64,000 nucleotides of DNA, taken from Rhodovulum sp. (GTDB lineage: Bacteria > Pseudomonadota > Alphaproteobacteria > Rhodobacterales > Rhodobacteraceae). A model generated the notes under the pieces. That model saw nothing but the letters and a program-made list of their open reading frames with translations. It ran no database searches and was not told the DNA's origin. Of the stretch, positions 17,423 through 25,831 are shown piece by piece. The position numbers and the translations under genes were made by a program. The DNA is taken from positions 1-64,000 of the forward strand of contig PALT01000021.1 in assembly GCA_002706605.1 (NCBI GenBank). The letters are read 5' to 3'. How positions within the stretch are numbered: the first letter of the stretch is position 1; the number at the start of each line of letters is the position of its first letter.

Positions 17423-18388
17423 ATGGACCTGTCTCTGGCCGCTTTGGCGGGCAATCTTCTTGCGCCTACGATCCTGTTCTTTGTCCTTGGTCTGGTGGCC
17501 GCCTTTGCGCGCAGCGACCTGTCCATTCCCGAAGGCGCGGCCAAAATCATGTCGATCTATCTGTTGATGGCGATCGGGTTCAAAGGCGGCGCAGGTGTCG
17601 CCGAAACAGGGATTAGCGCGCGGCTCGTCTTTGCGTTGGTGGCGGGGGGCGTTTTGTCCTTTGTTCTGCCGTTTGTCGCCTATGGCTTGATACGGGCGAT
17701 GACCCGTCTGGACCCGTTGAACGCGGCGGCGGTGGCGGGGCATTACGGGTCGATCTCGATCGTGACCTTTGTCACCGCATCCAGTTTGCTGGAGGCCCGT
17801 GGCGTCACCGCCGAGGGGTACATGGTCGCCGTTGCCGCCGTGATGGAGGTGCCCGCGATCATGTCGGCACTGTGGCTGGCGGCGCGCAAGGGCGGGCAGA
17901 CCCAGATGGGCTGTTCCCTGATGCGGCACATCATCGGCAACGGGTCGATTGTTTTGCTGGTCGGGGCGTTCGTGATCGGGGCCGTGACGGGGCAACCGGG
18001 GCTTGAGCAGATGAAACCGTTCATCGTGGTGCCCTTTACCGGTGTCCTGGCGCTGTTCCTGCTGGATATGGGTCTGTCGGCGGGCAAGAGCGTGATGAAA
18101 AACCATCGTGACCTGTCGGGGGGCGTGTTCCTGTTTGGCTGTGTGATGCCATTGATCGGATCGCTGTTCGGCCTTGGGGCGGGTCATCTGGTCGGTCTCA
18201 GCGAGGGCGGTGTGTTCCTGATGATGGTTCTGTCGGCCTCGGCGTCCTATATCGCGGTACCGGCCGCGATGCGCCTTGCCCTGCCGCAGGCGAAATCGGG
18301 GATTTATCTGTCGCTGGCGCTGGGCGTGACGTTTCCGTTCAACCTGACGCTGGGCCTGCCGTTGTATTTCTGGCTGGCGACGCTGTAG
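17423..18388 (+). CDS. SbtA-like sodium-dependent bicarbonate transporter
   Basis: A 321-aa inner-membrane protein with about ten hydrophobic helices in two similar halves. It matches the SbtA/DUF897 family through segments such as SIYLLMAIGFKGG, AAVAGHYGSISIVTF and ASASYIAVPAAMRLALP. Characterised SbtA proteins take up bicarbonate with sodium in cyanobacteria; the role in a heterotroph is probably to supply carboxylases. The start at 17423 has AAGGGA upstream; a longer open frame from 17363 has no ribosome site. No SbtB-like partner gene is adjacent. Confidence 0.85.
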   Translation: MDLSLAALAGNLLAPTILFFVLGLVAAFARSDLSIPEGAAKIMSIYLLMAIGFKGGAGVAETGISARLVFALVAGGVLSFVLPFVAYGLIRAMTRLDPLNAAAVAGHYGSISIVTFVTASSLLEARGVTAEGYMVAVAAVMEVPAIMSALWLAARKGGQTQMGCSLMRHIIGNGSIVLLVGAFVIGAVTGQPGLEQMKPFIVVPFTGVLALFLLDMGLSAGKSVMKNHRDLSGGVFLFGCVMPLIGSLFGLGAGHLVGLSEGGVFLMMVLSASASYIAVPAAMRLALPQAKSGIYLSLALGVTFPFNLTLGLPLYFWLATL

Positions 18389-18395
18389 GTAGGAC

Positions 18396-18420
18396 GCCGG
18401 ACGAGGTGGGCCCGTCCGGC
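18396..18420. terminator. Bidirectional hairpin between convergent genes
   Basis: GCCGGACG/CGTCCGGC with a 9-nt loop lies between the ends of the transporter gene and the DUF3047 gene. No T run follows on either side, so the terminator role is likely but not certain. Confidence 0.5.
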
Positions 18421-18428
18421 ACCCATTT

Positions 18429-19601
18429 CTAGATCAGCGCGATCCGGTCGCCATCTGCCGTGCCAATGCTGGCCATGCGATAGCGGCAATGACCGGATTG
18501 ACGCTGAAACACCGACACCCCAAGCAGCCAGACGCGCACCACCTGTGTTGCCTTGCCGCCGATGATGTCGCGGTAGTCCTGCGAGACGTTCCGCGTTTCG
18601 CGTAGCCATTTGCCCAGATCGTCAAAGCCGCTGCGCTGAACCACATGGGTTTCGACCGCGTTCCAACCGGGCAAGGGACAGCGGAACACCTTGCCCACGG
18701 GCAGGGTGCTGCTCCAGAGATAGGTGATGTCCTGACCGTCATCAAATTCGACCCCGATGGACAGGTAATCATGGGTGGGCACCGTGTCCTCGGCCACGCG
18801 GGAGGGCAGTTCATCCACCAGCCACTCCCAGTTCAACACCTGATCCTGATCCAGCGGTAGGTTCACATCGCGGCGCAAGATCGCGACGTTCTTATGCGTG
18901 GCACAGGTCATTTCATCGCCCGTCTGCTGGAACACGCCGGACTCGCCAAAACTGTGGTGGTTGGTCCATCCCTCGGGGGTGATGTGGGGGGCCAGTTCGC
19001 GCTCAATCGCTGCGCTGATCAGACCGGCGGGATCGCCCGCCGCGCGCAGCCGTTGCAGACCGGACAGGGCATCCCCCTCCCACGCGATTGCGACGCCCTC
19101 AATCCGGCCATCGGCGGCGGTATAGATGTCTTGGGGTGTCCACAGATCGCCCTCGGCATTGGCCCATTCCCCGGCCGAACGCGCAAGGGTCAGGGGGGCG
19201 TCGCCATCGGCGATCATGGTGCCCGCGTTGTCCATCGGGCTGAACATGGGACCGGTCCCAATGCGGGCAAAGGTGACCATCCCCGGTTCAATCCACAGAT
19301 CAAGCGGGCGCGCCAGATACCAGCGACCACTGACCAGCAACGTGACCTGTTGTCCCTTTTTGACGGGCATAAGGACCGTATCCCACGGCAGGGTCGCGCC
19401 GGTGATCGTGAACGCCTGCGCCTGACCAAGCGCCGCGCCCCCCGCGCCATCGAACGCGGCTAGAACCGCCTCGGCAAACCCGCCCTCGGGGAACAGGCGC
19501 GCGGCGGCAAGTGTCGGGGCAGACGCCGCCAGACCGGCCGCCCCCATCCCGCGCAAAACCGCGCGGCGTGACATATGAAAACCATGCAATGAACAAGGCA
19601 T
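18429..19601 (-). CDS. Tat-exported DUF3047 protein
   Basis: A 390-aa protein with a twin-arginine signal (MSRRAVLRGMGAAGLAASAPTLAAA, about 10-34), so it is folded before export to the periplasm. The C-terminal half (about 230-385) matches the DUF3047 pattern: LNWEWLVDELP, a YLSIGVEFDDG strand, LPGWNAVETHVVQ and the closing RVWLLGVSVFQRQSGHCRYRMASI. The N-terminal half resembles a jelly-roll domain (VTLLVSGRWYLA). Function is unknown. The ATG at 19601 has GGAGGAA upstream. It is divergent from a two-component system that may control it. Confidence 0.78.
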   Translation of the reverse strand: MPCSLHGFHMSRRAVLRGMGAAGLAASAPTLAAARLFPEGGFAEAVLAAFDGAGGAALGQAQAFTITGATLPWDTVLMPVKKGQQVTLLVSGRWYLARPLDLWIEPGMVTFARIGTGPMFSPMDNAGTMIADGDAPLTLARSAGEWANAEGDLWTPQDIYTAADGRIEGVAIAWEGDALSGLQRLRAAGDPAGLISAAIERELAPHITPEGWTNHHSFGESGVFQQTGDEMTCATHKNVAILRRDVNLPLDQDQVLNWEWLVDELPSRVAEDTVPTHDYLSIGVEFDDGQDITYLWSSTLPVGKVFRCPLPGWNAVETHVVQRSGFDDLGKWLRETRNVSQDYRDIIGGKATQVVRVWLLGVSVFQRQSGHCRYRMASIGTADGDRIALI

Positions 19602-19752
19602 GTGGTTCCTCCCATCTGTTTGATGCGTGCAAACCTGCGCGCCTTTGGCCGCGAATGGGTCAGGCAAATGTAAGAAAAATGTAAGTTCTTGCGTGCGCGG
19701 GCGGGACCATAGTCGTCTATGGGACGCCACCTTCGCGTGCGATATTTCGGGG

Positions 19753-21147
19753 ATGAGAACGGGATGGTTTAACACGGCGGCGGGGCGGGGGCCTTGGATC
19801 ATCGCGGCGGGCGCGGTGGTCCTGCCCTTGTTGATCGCACTGGCCCTGCTCAGCCTGTGGTTTCTGGACGCGAAACAGGTCGAAACCCTGAGCACCCAGC
19901 GCCGCGCGGCCCTTGAGGCCGTGAACAATGTGGCCACGGATTTGACCGCGCGCACCGAGGTGGCGGCCAGCGCCCTGATCGCGCAGGGGGCAGAGGTGTT
20001 TGCCACCGATGGGGCGCTTTCGGCGCGGGGGTTCTATCTGGGCCGCTCAGACGTGGCGACCATGGCGATTTTCGACGCCGAGGGCGCGCAGGTCTTTCCC
20101 GATCCTCAAACGCTCTCGACCTTTTCCGAACTGACCTATCTGGATCAGGGGCGCGCGCGTCTGGAACAGGCACAGGCCGATGCCATGGAGGGACGCATTA
20201 CATGGGCGGGGTCACTGCGCGATCCGGCCCTGCCAGTGATCGGATGTCAGAGGATCGCCACGCGCGCGGTCTGTGTCTATTTCCTGCCCGAGTTTTTCAT
20301 GGATCAGGCCGGTGATCTACGTCTTTACGATCTGGGGGCACAGGCCTTGCGGGCCGAGGTGACGCGCGTCCATGCGGTATTGCCCGCGCCCTATGCGGGG
20401 TTTGCGGTGGCGTTGGATTACGATCTGCAACCGGCCTATGGCGGCTGGGCCTTGGTGGTGTTGATCGGACCGGCGGTTCTGACGACGCTTGGGGCGCTGG
20501 GCCTGTTTGCCGCCGCCTATCGCGCGCATTTGCAGACGGCACAGGCGCGGGTCGCGTCCTTGGCGATGGTGTCACACGAGTTGCGCACGCCATTGGCCAA
20601 CCTGCGACTGTATGCGGACATGTTGCCGGACGCGGCGGGGGATGCGACGCGCGTCGCGAGCTATGGTCAGGTCATCGACGAAGAGGCCACGCGCCTTGGC
20701 CGCATTGTCGACAACGCCTTGGCGACCGAGACATCCGCGCCCATGCTGCAAACCCTGTCGGTGGATGCGCGTTTGCGCGATCTGATTACGCGCTTTGGGC
20801 CAAGCGTCGTGGATCACCTGAACCTGACGCTGGATCTGAACACGCCGGATGTTGTGCGGCTGGACGGGACATGCGTGGATCAGGTGATTCTGAACCTGCT
20901 CGACAACGCGCGCAAATACGCGCCGGGCGCGGCGGTGCGTCTGTGTTCTGCGCGGCGCGCGGGCCGGATCGTGATCCGTGTGTCGGACGATGGCGCACAG
21001 GTGCCGGTCGCGGGGGCGGGAGGTTTTGGCCTTGGGCTGCGGACCTGCGACGGGCTGGCCCGTGCGGCGGGGGGGCGGTTCACCTATGACATCACCGCGC
21101 AGGGCAGTTGGTTCGAACTGTCCCTGCCCTATGAAAGGGCCGCCTGA
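19753..21147 (+). CDS. Sensor histidine kinase
   Basis: A 464-aa membrane kinase. The first transmembrane helix is at about 15-38, a periplasmic sensor of about 190 residues follows, and the second helix is at about 237-260. It runs directly into a HisKA domain with the phosphorylated His275 (MVSHELRTPLANLRL) without a recognisable HAMP linker. The ATPase domain has the N box (VILNLLDNARKYAP), a DDG G1-like motif and the G2 motif GFGLGLRTC. The signal is unknown. The stop overlaps the start of the response regulator by one base. The start at 19753 is chosen because the protein then begins just before the first membrane helix. Confidence 0.9.
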   Translation: MRTGWFNTAAGRGPWIIAAGAVVLPLLIALALLSLWFLDAKQVETLSTQRRAALEAVNNVATDLTARTEVAASALIAQGAEVFATDGALSARGFYLGRSDVATMAIFDAEGAQVFPDPQTLSTFSELTYLDQGRARLEQAQADAMEGRITWAGSLRDPALPVIGCQRIATRAVCVYFLPEFFMDQAGDLRLYDLGAQALRAEVTRVHAVLPAPYAGFAVALDYDLQPAYGGWALVVLIGPAVLTTLGALGLFAAAYRAHLQTAQARVASLAMVSHELRTPLANLRLYADMLPDAAGDATRVASYGQVIDEEATRLGRIVDNALATETSAPMLQTLSVDARLRDLITRFGPSVVDHLNLTLDLNTPDVVRLDGTCVDQVILNLLDNARKYAPGAAVRLCSARRAGRIVIRVSDDGAQVPVAGAGGFGLGLRTCDGLARAAGGRFTYDITAQGSWFELSLPYERAA

Positions 21148-21836
21148 TGCGCGTTCTGATTGCCGAAGATGACACGTCCCTTGGCGCGGGGTTGGTGGAC
21201 CTGCTGGGGCGCGACGGGTTCGAGTGTGTGTTGGTGGGCGACGGACGCGCGGCCGAGGCGGCGTTTCGCGACGATCCCTTTCCGATTGTCGTTCTGGACA
21301 TCGTGATGCCGGGTCAGGACGGGCTGACCCTGTGCCGGACCCTGCGCGCGATTGCGCCGCAGACGCAGATCATGTTGCTGAGTGCGCGGGGGGAAACGTT
21401 TGACAAGGCGCGGGGGTTGCAACTGGGCGCGGACGACTACGTTGCCAAACCGTTCGACCCGTCCGAACTGCGCGCGCGTGTTTCGGCCATGGCACGACGG
21501 GCGCGGGCGGTGCCGGCGGCCGATGCGCGGTTTCGCATGGGCGATGTCTGGATTGATCCCGCCGCCCTGATCGCGATCCGTGATGGGGAAGAGATCAGCC
21601 TGACCCAGCGCGAATTGTGTCTGCTTCAGCTGCTTTACACCCATGCGGGGCAGGCCGTCAGCCGCAACCAGTTGTTCGATCACTGTTGGGGGCGGGACTA
21701 TTTTCCCAACAGTCGCGCGCTGGACCAATATGTCTCGACCCTGCGGGGTAAAATCGAATGGGACCCGAAACAGCCGTGTTTGATCGAAACGGTTCACGGG
21801 GTCGGCTATCGCCATCCGGTGTCGCCCGCGCGGTAA
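21147..21836 (+). CDS. OmpR/PhoB-family response regulator
   Basis: A 229-aa DNA-binding regulator. The receiver domain has the acidic pair at residues 7-9, the phosphoacceptor Asp51 (VVLDIVMPGQDG), Thr/Ser near LSARGE and the conserved Lys in VAKPFDP. The C-terminal winged helix (about 130-225) ends in the typical TVHGVGYRHPV. It is co-translated with the kinase (TGATG junction). Its targets are unknown; the divergent DUF3047 gene is the nearest candidate. Confidence 0.93.
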   Translation: MRVLIAEDDTSLGAGLVDLLGRDGFECVLVGDGRAAEAAFRDDPFPIVVLDIVMPGQDGLTLCRTLRAIAPQTQIMLLSARGETFDKARGLQLGADDYVAKPFDPSELRARVSAMARRARAVPAADARFRMGDVWIDPAALIAIRDGEEISLTQRELCLLQLLYTHAGQAVSRNQLFDHCWGRDYFPNSRALDQYVSTLRGKIEWDPKQPCLIETVHGVGYRHPVSPAR

Positions 21837-21955
21837 CGCTCTGTTTCCGTTTGGGGGCGGAACGGCCCCGGTTTGGCCCGAATTCGACACATCCGCGCCC
21901 CATCGGGCCACCACAACCTTGGGTGTACCGCAACAACCCCCAAGGACCCTACGCA

Positions 21956-22144
21956 ATGAAAAAGCTGCTGAACCGGCTGCGTAAATCGGACAAGACCGTC
22001 ACAGACGCCGCCGAAAAGCCCCGCGCATCAGACCCGTTTGAGCGCCGTTTGCAACGTCTGGCCAAAACCGAAGCGGCGCCCGCGAAATCCGCGCGCCCCG
22101 CAGCAGCCGTTTTTAGAAATTTGTCTGAACGTCAGGCAGGTTAA
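21956..22144 (+). CDS. Small basic hypothetical protein (62 aa)
   Basis: A short open frame after the response regulator encodes a Lys/Arg-rich protein without cysteine or membrane helix (MKKLLNRLRK at the start, FERRLQRLAKTEAAPAK in the middle). AAGGA lies 9 nt before the ATG. Its last 32 bases overlap the convergent mipZ end. The amphipathic N-terminus resembles a membrane-surface or nucleic-acid binding peptide, but I do not recognise a family, and it may not be a real gene. Confidence 0.4.
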   Translation: MKKLLNRLRKSDKTVTDAAEKPRASDPFERRLQRLAKTEAAPAKSARPAAAVFRNLSERQAG

Positions 22145-22922
22145 GTGCCGTCATCAGGTCGCGCAGTTCCTGACGGGCGGCGACGTTACTGATGTTCATA
22201 CCTTTGACCCCGATGTCCTTGAGATCCAGCAGGGTCAGGCCATTGGGGTAGAGTTCGCGAAAGATCACCCGCTCGCTAAAGCCGGGGGCGACGCGAAAGC
22301 CGATGCGACGGGCAAGGTTTTCCAACGCGTCGCCCATCTTTTTCTTGTTGTGCATTTGCTGGGCGCCCAGACGGTTGCGCAACACGACCCAGTCGATCGC
22401 CGGCAAGCCCGCTTGGGCGCGCAACTGACGCGCGCTCCAGACCATTTCGGAATAGATCGACGGGCCAAGGATCTTGTTGGTTTGCGGATCGATTTGCGCC
22501 AACAGATCAAAGTCCACAAAGCTATCGTTCAGCGGCGTGATCAGCGTATCGGCCAGCGAATGCGCCACCTGACTAAGGCGCGTGTGCGAGCCGGGACAGT
22601 CGATCAGGATGAAATCCTTTTCCTGCTCCATTCCCGAAACAGCGACAGACAGGCGGCGGTCAAAGATGTTTTCGCCAGGGGCCAGTTCGTCTTTGTCGAT
22701 TTCGGGCAACTCGCGGTAGTCCGGCGTCGGCAGGTCCAGACCTTCACGCTCGCAAAAGGCGCGGCGGTTCTGGGCGTAATGGCCAAAGCTGCGCTGGCGC
22801 AGGTCCAAATCCAGAACGCCGACCTGTTTTCCGGCCCGCGACAAGGCGGTTGCCACATGCATCGAGACGGTCGATTTGCCCGCGCCGCCCTTTTCATTTC
22901 CGACAACGATAATATGCGCCAT
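22113..22922 (-). CDS. mipZ: MipZ, division-plane positioning ATPase
   Basis: A 269-aa ParA-type ATPase that forms gradients from the chromosome origin and blocks FtsZ assembly away from midcell in alphaproteobacteria. The deviant Walker A IVVGNEKGGAGKSTVSMHVA (residues 5-24) is followed by the family-specific LDLDLRQRSFGHYAQNRRAF and by FILIDCPGSHTRLSQVAHSLADTLITPLNDSFVDFDLL. These match MipZ rather than plasmid ParA. It stands alone with no parB next to it, as usual for mipZ. Confidence 0.93.
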   Translation of the reverse strand: MAHIIVVGNEKGGAGKSTVSMHVATALSRAGKQVGVLDLDLRQRSFGHYAQNRRAFCEREGLDLPTPDYRELPEIDKDELAPGENIFDRRLSVAVSGMEQEKDFILIDCPGSHTRLSQVAHSLADTLITPLNDSFVDFDLLAQIDPQTNKILGPSIYSEMVWSARQLRAQAGLPAIDWVVLRNRLGAQQMHNKKKMGDALENLARRIGFRVAPGFSERVIFRELYPNGLTLLDLKDIGVKGMNISNVAARQELRDLMTALNLPDVQTNF

Positions 22923-23049
22923 AACCCTGATCCCCGTGCGGATTTTGTTCCGCTACTTGTTGGTCTGCACCTTATGTGCGCTTTCCGCGTAAAGAAAGCG
23001 GTGCCGATGGACAAGACCGATAATCAATGCGTGAGTGTGGTTTTCCGGT

Positions 23050-23077
23050 GTGCCCGTCCGAAGGGGTGGACGGGCAC
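23050..23077. terminator. Perfect 10-bp hairpin between mipZ promoter and next gene end
   Basis: GTGCCCGTCC pairs perfectly with GGACGGGCAC around an 8-nt loop, 6 bp beyond the stop of the 566-aa gene. No T run is adjacent. The position suggests a terminator or transcript-end stabiliser. Confidence 0.5.
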
Positions 23078-23083
23078 ATAGGA

Positions 23084-24784
23084 TCAGTTTCCGGACAGGG
23101 TCGCAGGCATCGATTGCAGCTGCTTCATACCCTGTTCCAGCACCTCGATGTTCAGGTCCTGCGGTACAGCATTTTCCAACGCTTGTAGGTCCAAGCCATT
23201 GGGGGCCAGCACGATCTCCTGCACCAAGGCGCCGACCGCCGCATCGGGCACCATTTGATCAACAAAGCCCGACAGGCCAAGCGCATCCAGATCGGCGCTG
23301 TCTGTAATACCAGCCGCGTTTAGGGCATTCCAGTCCTGACCGGGATTGATCAGCGGGCCGTTGACGATATCACGCAGCTCTTGCCACAGTTCGGGCGTCA
23401 TCTCACCAGCTTCTAGGATGGCCGCAAACCGGCCCGAAACATCGTCCTGCAACATATAGCACGCACTGGGTGACGCGTTGCGGCGGGTGATTTGATAAAA
23501 CGGCTCCCAAGCGCTCCGGAGTTCCTCATCGACCTGATCCAACAGGGCCTCGTACTGTCGAGAGGCGGGATCGGTCGAGAAGGCCAGATAGCCGCGATAC
23601 CGGCCCATCGCGTTTTCCAGACCATTCCGGCGCTGCGCAAGCGGGGTGTAGAGTTCGTAGATGCGGTCCTGAACCTCGGGGTCAGGTACCAAAGGCATGA
23701 TGACAAAGTTCCCGACGGATCGATCGCAGAACATGCCGACACGATTGAACAACTGGAACAGGTCATCCCCATCCTGCGCCGTGTCCAAAAGGGCGCTGAT
23801 CGTTGGGGTGTCGCGGACGAGGTCGTCGCGTAGGGCGCGGTATTCGGTTAGTATGGCCCCCATGACCTGAGGCGAGGCGGGCGAGAACACCGCGTCGTAA
23901 AGGTCCTCAAATTCAGAGGCCTCCGCGATGAGTGCCCCGATCGTTTCGGGGGCTTCGGCAAACGGCACGGCCTCGCGCAGACCGCGCAGGACCTGTCCTT
24001 GTTCAAACGTGCTGGCAAAGGCGCAGTCTTTGGCCCAAGGCCCGACGGGACGCACAAACAGGGCGCGGTGGCGGCGGCCATTGCTGTCTTGGGTGCTCCA
24101 GTTCTGGTGAATTAACGGCACCGCCGCACAGCCGTCCACGCGGCGCAGTTTGACCAGAGCATTGGCCAGTTGCGCACCATATTTTCCTCGGTGTGCATCA
24201 ATGCGGGGGCGAATTTCGCCACAGTTGACCTTGCGCAGGCCAAGGAACCGCGCCCATGTGTCGGCGGTGATCACATCCCACGTCAGTTCGGTCAGACCGA
24301 AAAACACCTCAGCCGGAAGAAAGCGCCAGTCGTCCGAAAAATCACCAAATTCGTCAAAGGCGTCGACAAGGTCTTTGAACTGTAGGGCCATCAGGGCGAC
24401 TTCGCCGATGATCTCGCTTAGGGCGTCGTTGAGGTCGGTTTCAAAGCTTTCAAATCGTAGGCTGCTGTCAAAGATGCCGGATAAGGGGTCGCCGTCATAG
24501 CTGTCACCGACATACCGGTTCAGGGAATAGGCCTGAGATACGTGGCATTGGCGACTGTCGCGCCAATGGGTTGCGCTTGCCGAGCGTCCGGACTGCGTCA
24601 CATCCAGATAGCCATACAGACGGTAGTTGATCTGTACCGTGTGGACTTGGCGGTCGGTGCCAAAGACCACGAACGTATTGCTGATGGTGCGGTCCACCGC
24701 CTCTTCGATCCCTGCCGCAGCAGGTGTCCCCACACCCAGCGCAAACCCAATCGCGGTGCAAAGCGATGCAAGACGTTTCAACAT
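23084..24784 (-). CDS. Exported hypothetical protein, 566 aa
   Basis: I do not recognise a family. The product has a Sec signal peptide (MLKRLASLCTAIGFALGVGTPAAA, about 1-24) and then a mostly soluble, acidic, helix-rich chain with no further membrane segment and no C-terminal anchor. It contains several cysteines (for example near CHVSQAYSL and GLRKVNCGEIRP), which could pair in the periplasm. GGGGG 6 nt before the ATG at 24784 supports this start over the two in-frame ATGs upstream (24790 and 24808). It is a single gene flanked by hairpins, so it is probably its own transcription unit. Confidence 0.72.
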   Translation of the reverse strand: MLKRLASLCTAIGFALGVGTPAAAGIEEAVDRTISNTFVVFGTDRQVHTVQINYRLYGYLDVTQSGRSASATHWRDSRQCHVSQAYSLNRYVGDSYDGDPLSGIFDSSLRFESFETDLNDALSEIIGEVALMALQFKDLVDAFDEFGDFSDDWRFLPAEVFFGLTELTWDVITADTWARFLGLRKVNCGEIRPRIDAHRGKYGAQLANALVKLRRVDGCAAVPLIHQNWSTQDSNGRRHRALFVRPVGPWAKDCAFASTFEQGQVLRGLREAVPFAEAPETIGALIAEASEFEDLYDAVFSPASPQVMGAILTEYRALRDDLVRDTPTISALLDTAQDGDDLFQLFNRVGMFCDRSVGNFVIMPLVPDPEVQDRIYELYTPLAQRRNGLENAMGRYRGYLAFSTDPASRQYEALLDQVDEELRSAWEPFYQITRRNASPSACYMLQDDVSGRFAAILEAGEMTPELWQELRDIVNGPLINPGQDWNALNAAGITDSADLDALGLSGFVDQMVPDAAVGALVQEIVLAPNGLDLQALENAVPQDLNIEVLEQGMKQLQSMPATLSGN

Positions 24785-24863
24785 ATCCATCCCCCAATAA
24801 TCATTCAAATGTGATCAGCCTAAAGGGAAACAGGGCTTCGCGTCAAAGATGTGTCAGGCAATG

Positions 24864-24893
24864 AAAAACGCCGCCCCGAGGGACGGCGTTTTA
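24864..24893 (-). terminator. Rho-independent terminator of the rpmE end
   Basis: AAAACGCCGTCCC/GGGGCGGCGTTTT type stem with a 3-nt loop and a T tract on the minus strand, 22 bp after the rpmE stop. It closes the long ribosomal gene run. Confidence 0.88.
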
Positions 24894-24914
24894 AACAACT
24901 GCGCGTGGCGGGTC

Positions 24915-25136
24915 TTAGAAGCCCAGGCCAGCGTATTTGTTTTTGAACTTGGATACACGACCGCCGGCATCCATCAGACGCGACGAACCGCCGGTCCATG
25001 CGGGGTGCGACGAGGGGTCGATGTCCAGCGCCAGGGTGTCGCCTTCTTTGCCGTAGGTCGACTTCATCTGAACGATGGTGCCATCGGTCATTTTGACGTC
25101 GATGATGTGGTAGTCGGGATGCAGATCTTTTTTCAT
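24915..25136 (-). CDS. rpmE: 50S ribosomal protein bL31
   Basis: A 73-aa protein beginning [20 protein letters not shown], typical of alphaproteobacterial bL31. There is no CXXC pair, so this is the zinc-independent (C-minus) form. It lies 12 bp after rplS in the same transcription unit and is followed by a strong terminator. Confidence 0.97.
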   Translation of the reverse strand: MKKDLHPDYHIIDVKMTDGTIVQMKSTYGKEGDTLALDIDPSSHPAWTGGSSRLMDAGGRVSKFKNKYAGLGF

Positions 25137-25148
25137 ATCGACGGATCC

Positions 25149-25526
25149 TTACTTGTCGGCTTTGGGCTTGTAGTTGGTCACTTCGGCGATACGTGCCGAT
25201 TTACCGCGACGCGAACGCAGGTAGTACAGTTTCGCGCGACGGACTTTACCGCGGCGGACAACTTCGATGCTGTCGATGTTGGTCGAGTGCAGCGGGAACA
25301 CACGTTCTACGCCTTCGCCAAACGAGATTTTACGCACGGTGAACGAGCCAGCGATGCCGCTGCCGTTTTTGCGCGAGATGCAGACACCTTCATAGTTCTG
25401 AACACGCGAACGCGTGCCTTCGGTCACTTTAAAACCGACGCGGATGGTGTCACCGGCTTTGAAATCCGGGATGTCTTTGCCAAGCGCTGCGACTTGCTCG
25501 GCTTCCAGCTGTGCGATCAGGTCCAT
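25149..25526 (-). CDS. rplS: 50S ribosomal protein bL19
   Basis: A 125-aa protein of the large subunit near the interface with 30S. Family hallmarks are [50 protein letters not shown] and [11 protein letters not shown]. It is preceded by AGGAG and a 305-bp leader that separates it from trmD. Confidence 0.98.
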   Translation of the reverse strand: MDLIAQLEAEQVAALGKDIPDFKAGDTIRVGFKVTEGTRSRVQNYEGVCISRKNGSGIAGSFTVRKISFGEGVERVFPLHSTNIDSIEVVRRGKVRRAKLYYLRSRRGKSARIAEVTNYKPKADK

Positions 25527-25831
25527 CGCATTTCTCCTATATGCTCACGGTTTTTCCCGCGAAGTTTTCGATCGCCCCAGAGCTCGTGGTCTCTTGCCGG
25601 GTCCGCCATGCGCCCGCCCGAGATCAGGTCGAATTTTCCGTATCCTTTGATCCATGCGGTCCCTTGGGTCTTGCCGGCAGAGCAACCGGTTCAACGTCAA
25701 GCGCATCTCTCATCGGTAAATGCGACAATGCCGACGAATGGAATCTTCGCCAGCACGGACACATGGCGCGGGTTTTAGGCCCGCCACCGCAGGCAATCAA
25801 GCGGTTTGCACGTGAAAATCGCCCGAAAACC
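25527..25831. other. 305-bp gap between trmD and rplS, no gene seen
   Basis: The only longer open frames here are shadows. The gap holds the rplS ribosome site and a GC-rich imperfect hairpin (GGCGCGGG...CCCGCC, 25765-25785) close to the trmD end. I see no clear promoter hexamers. An internal promoter or attenuator for rplS-rpmE is plausible from the gap length alone. Confidence 0.35.
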
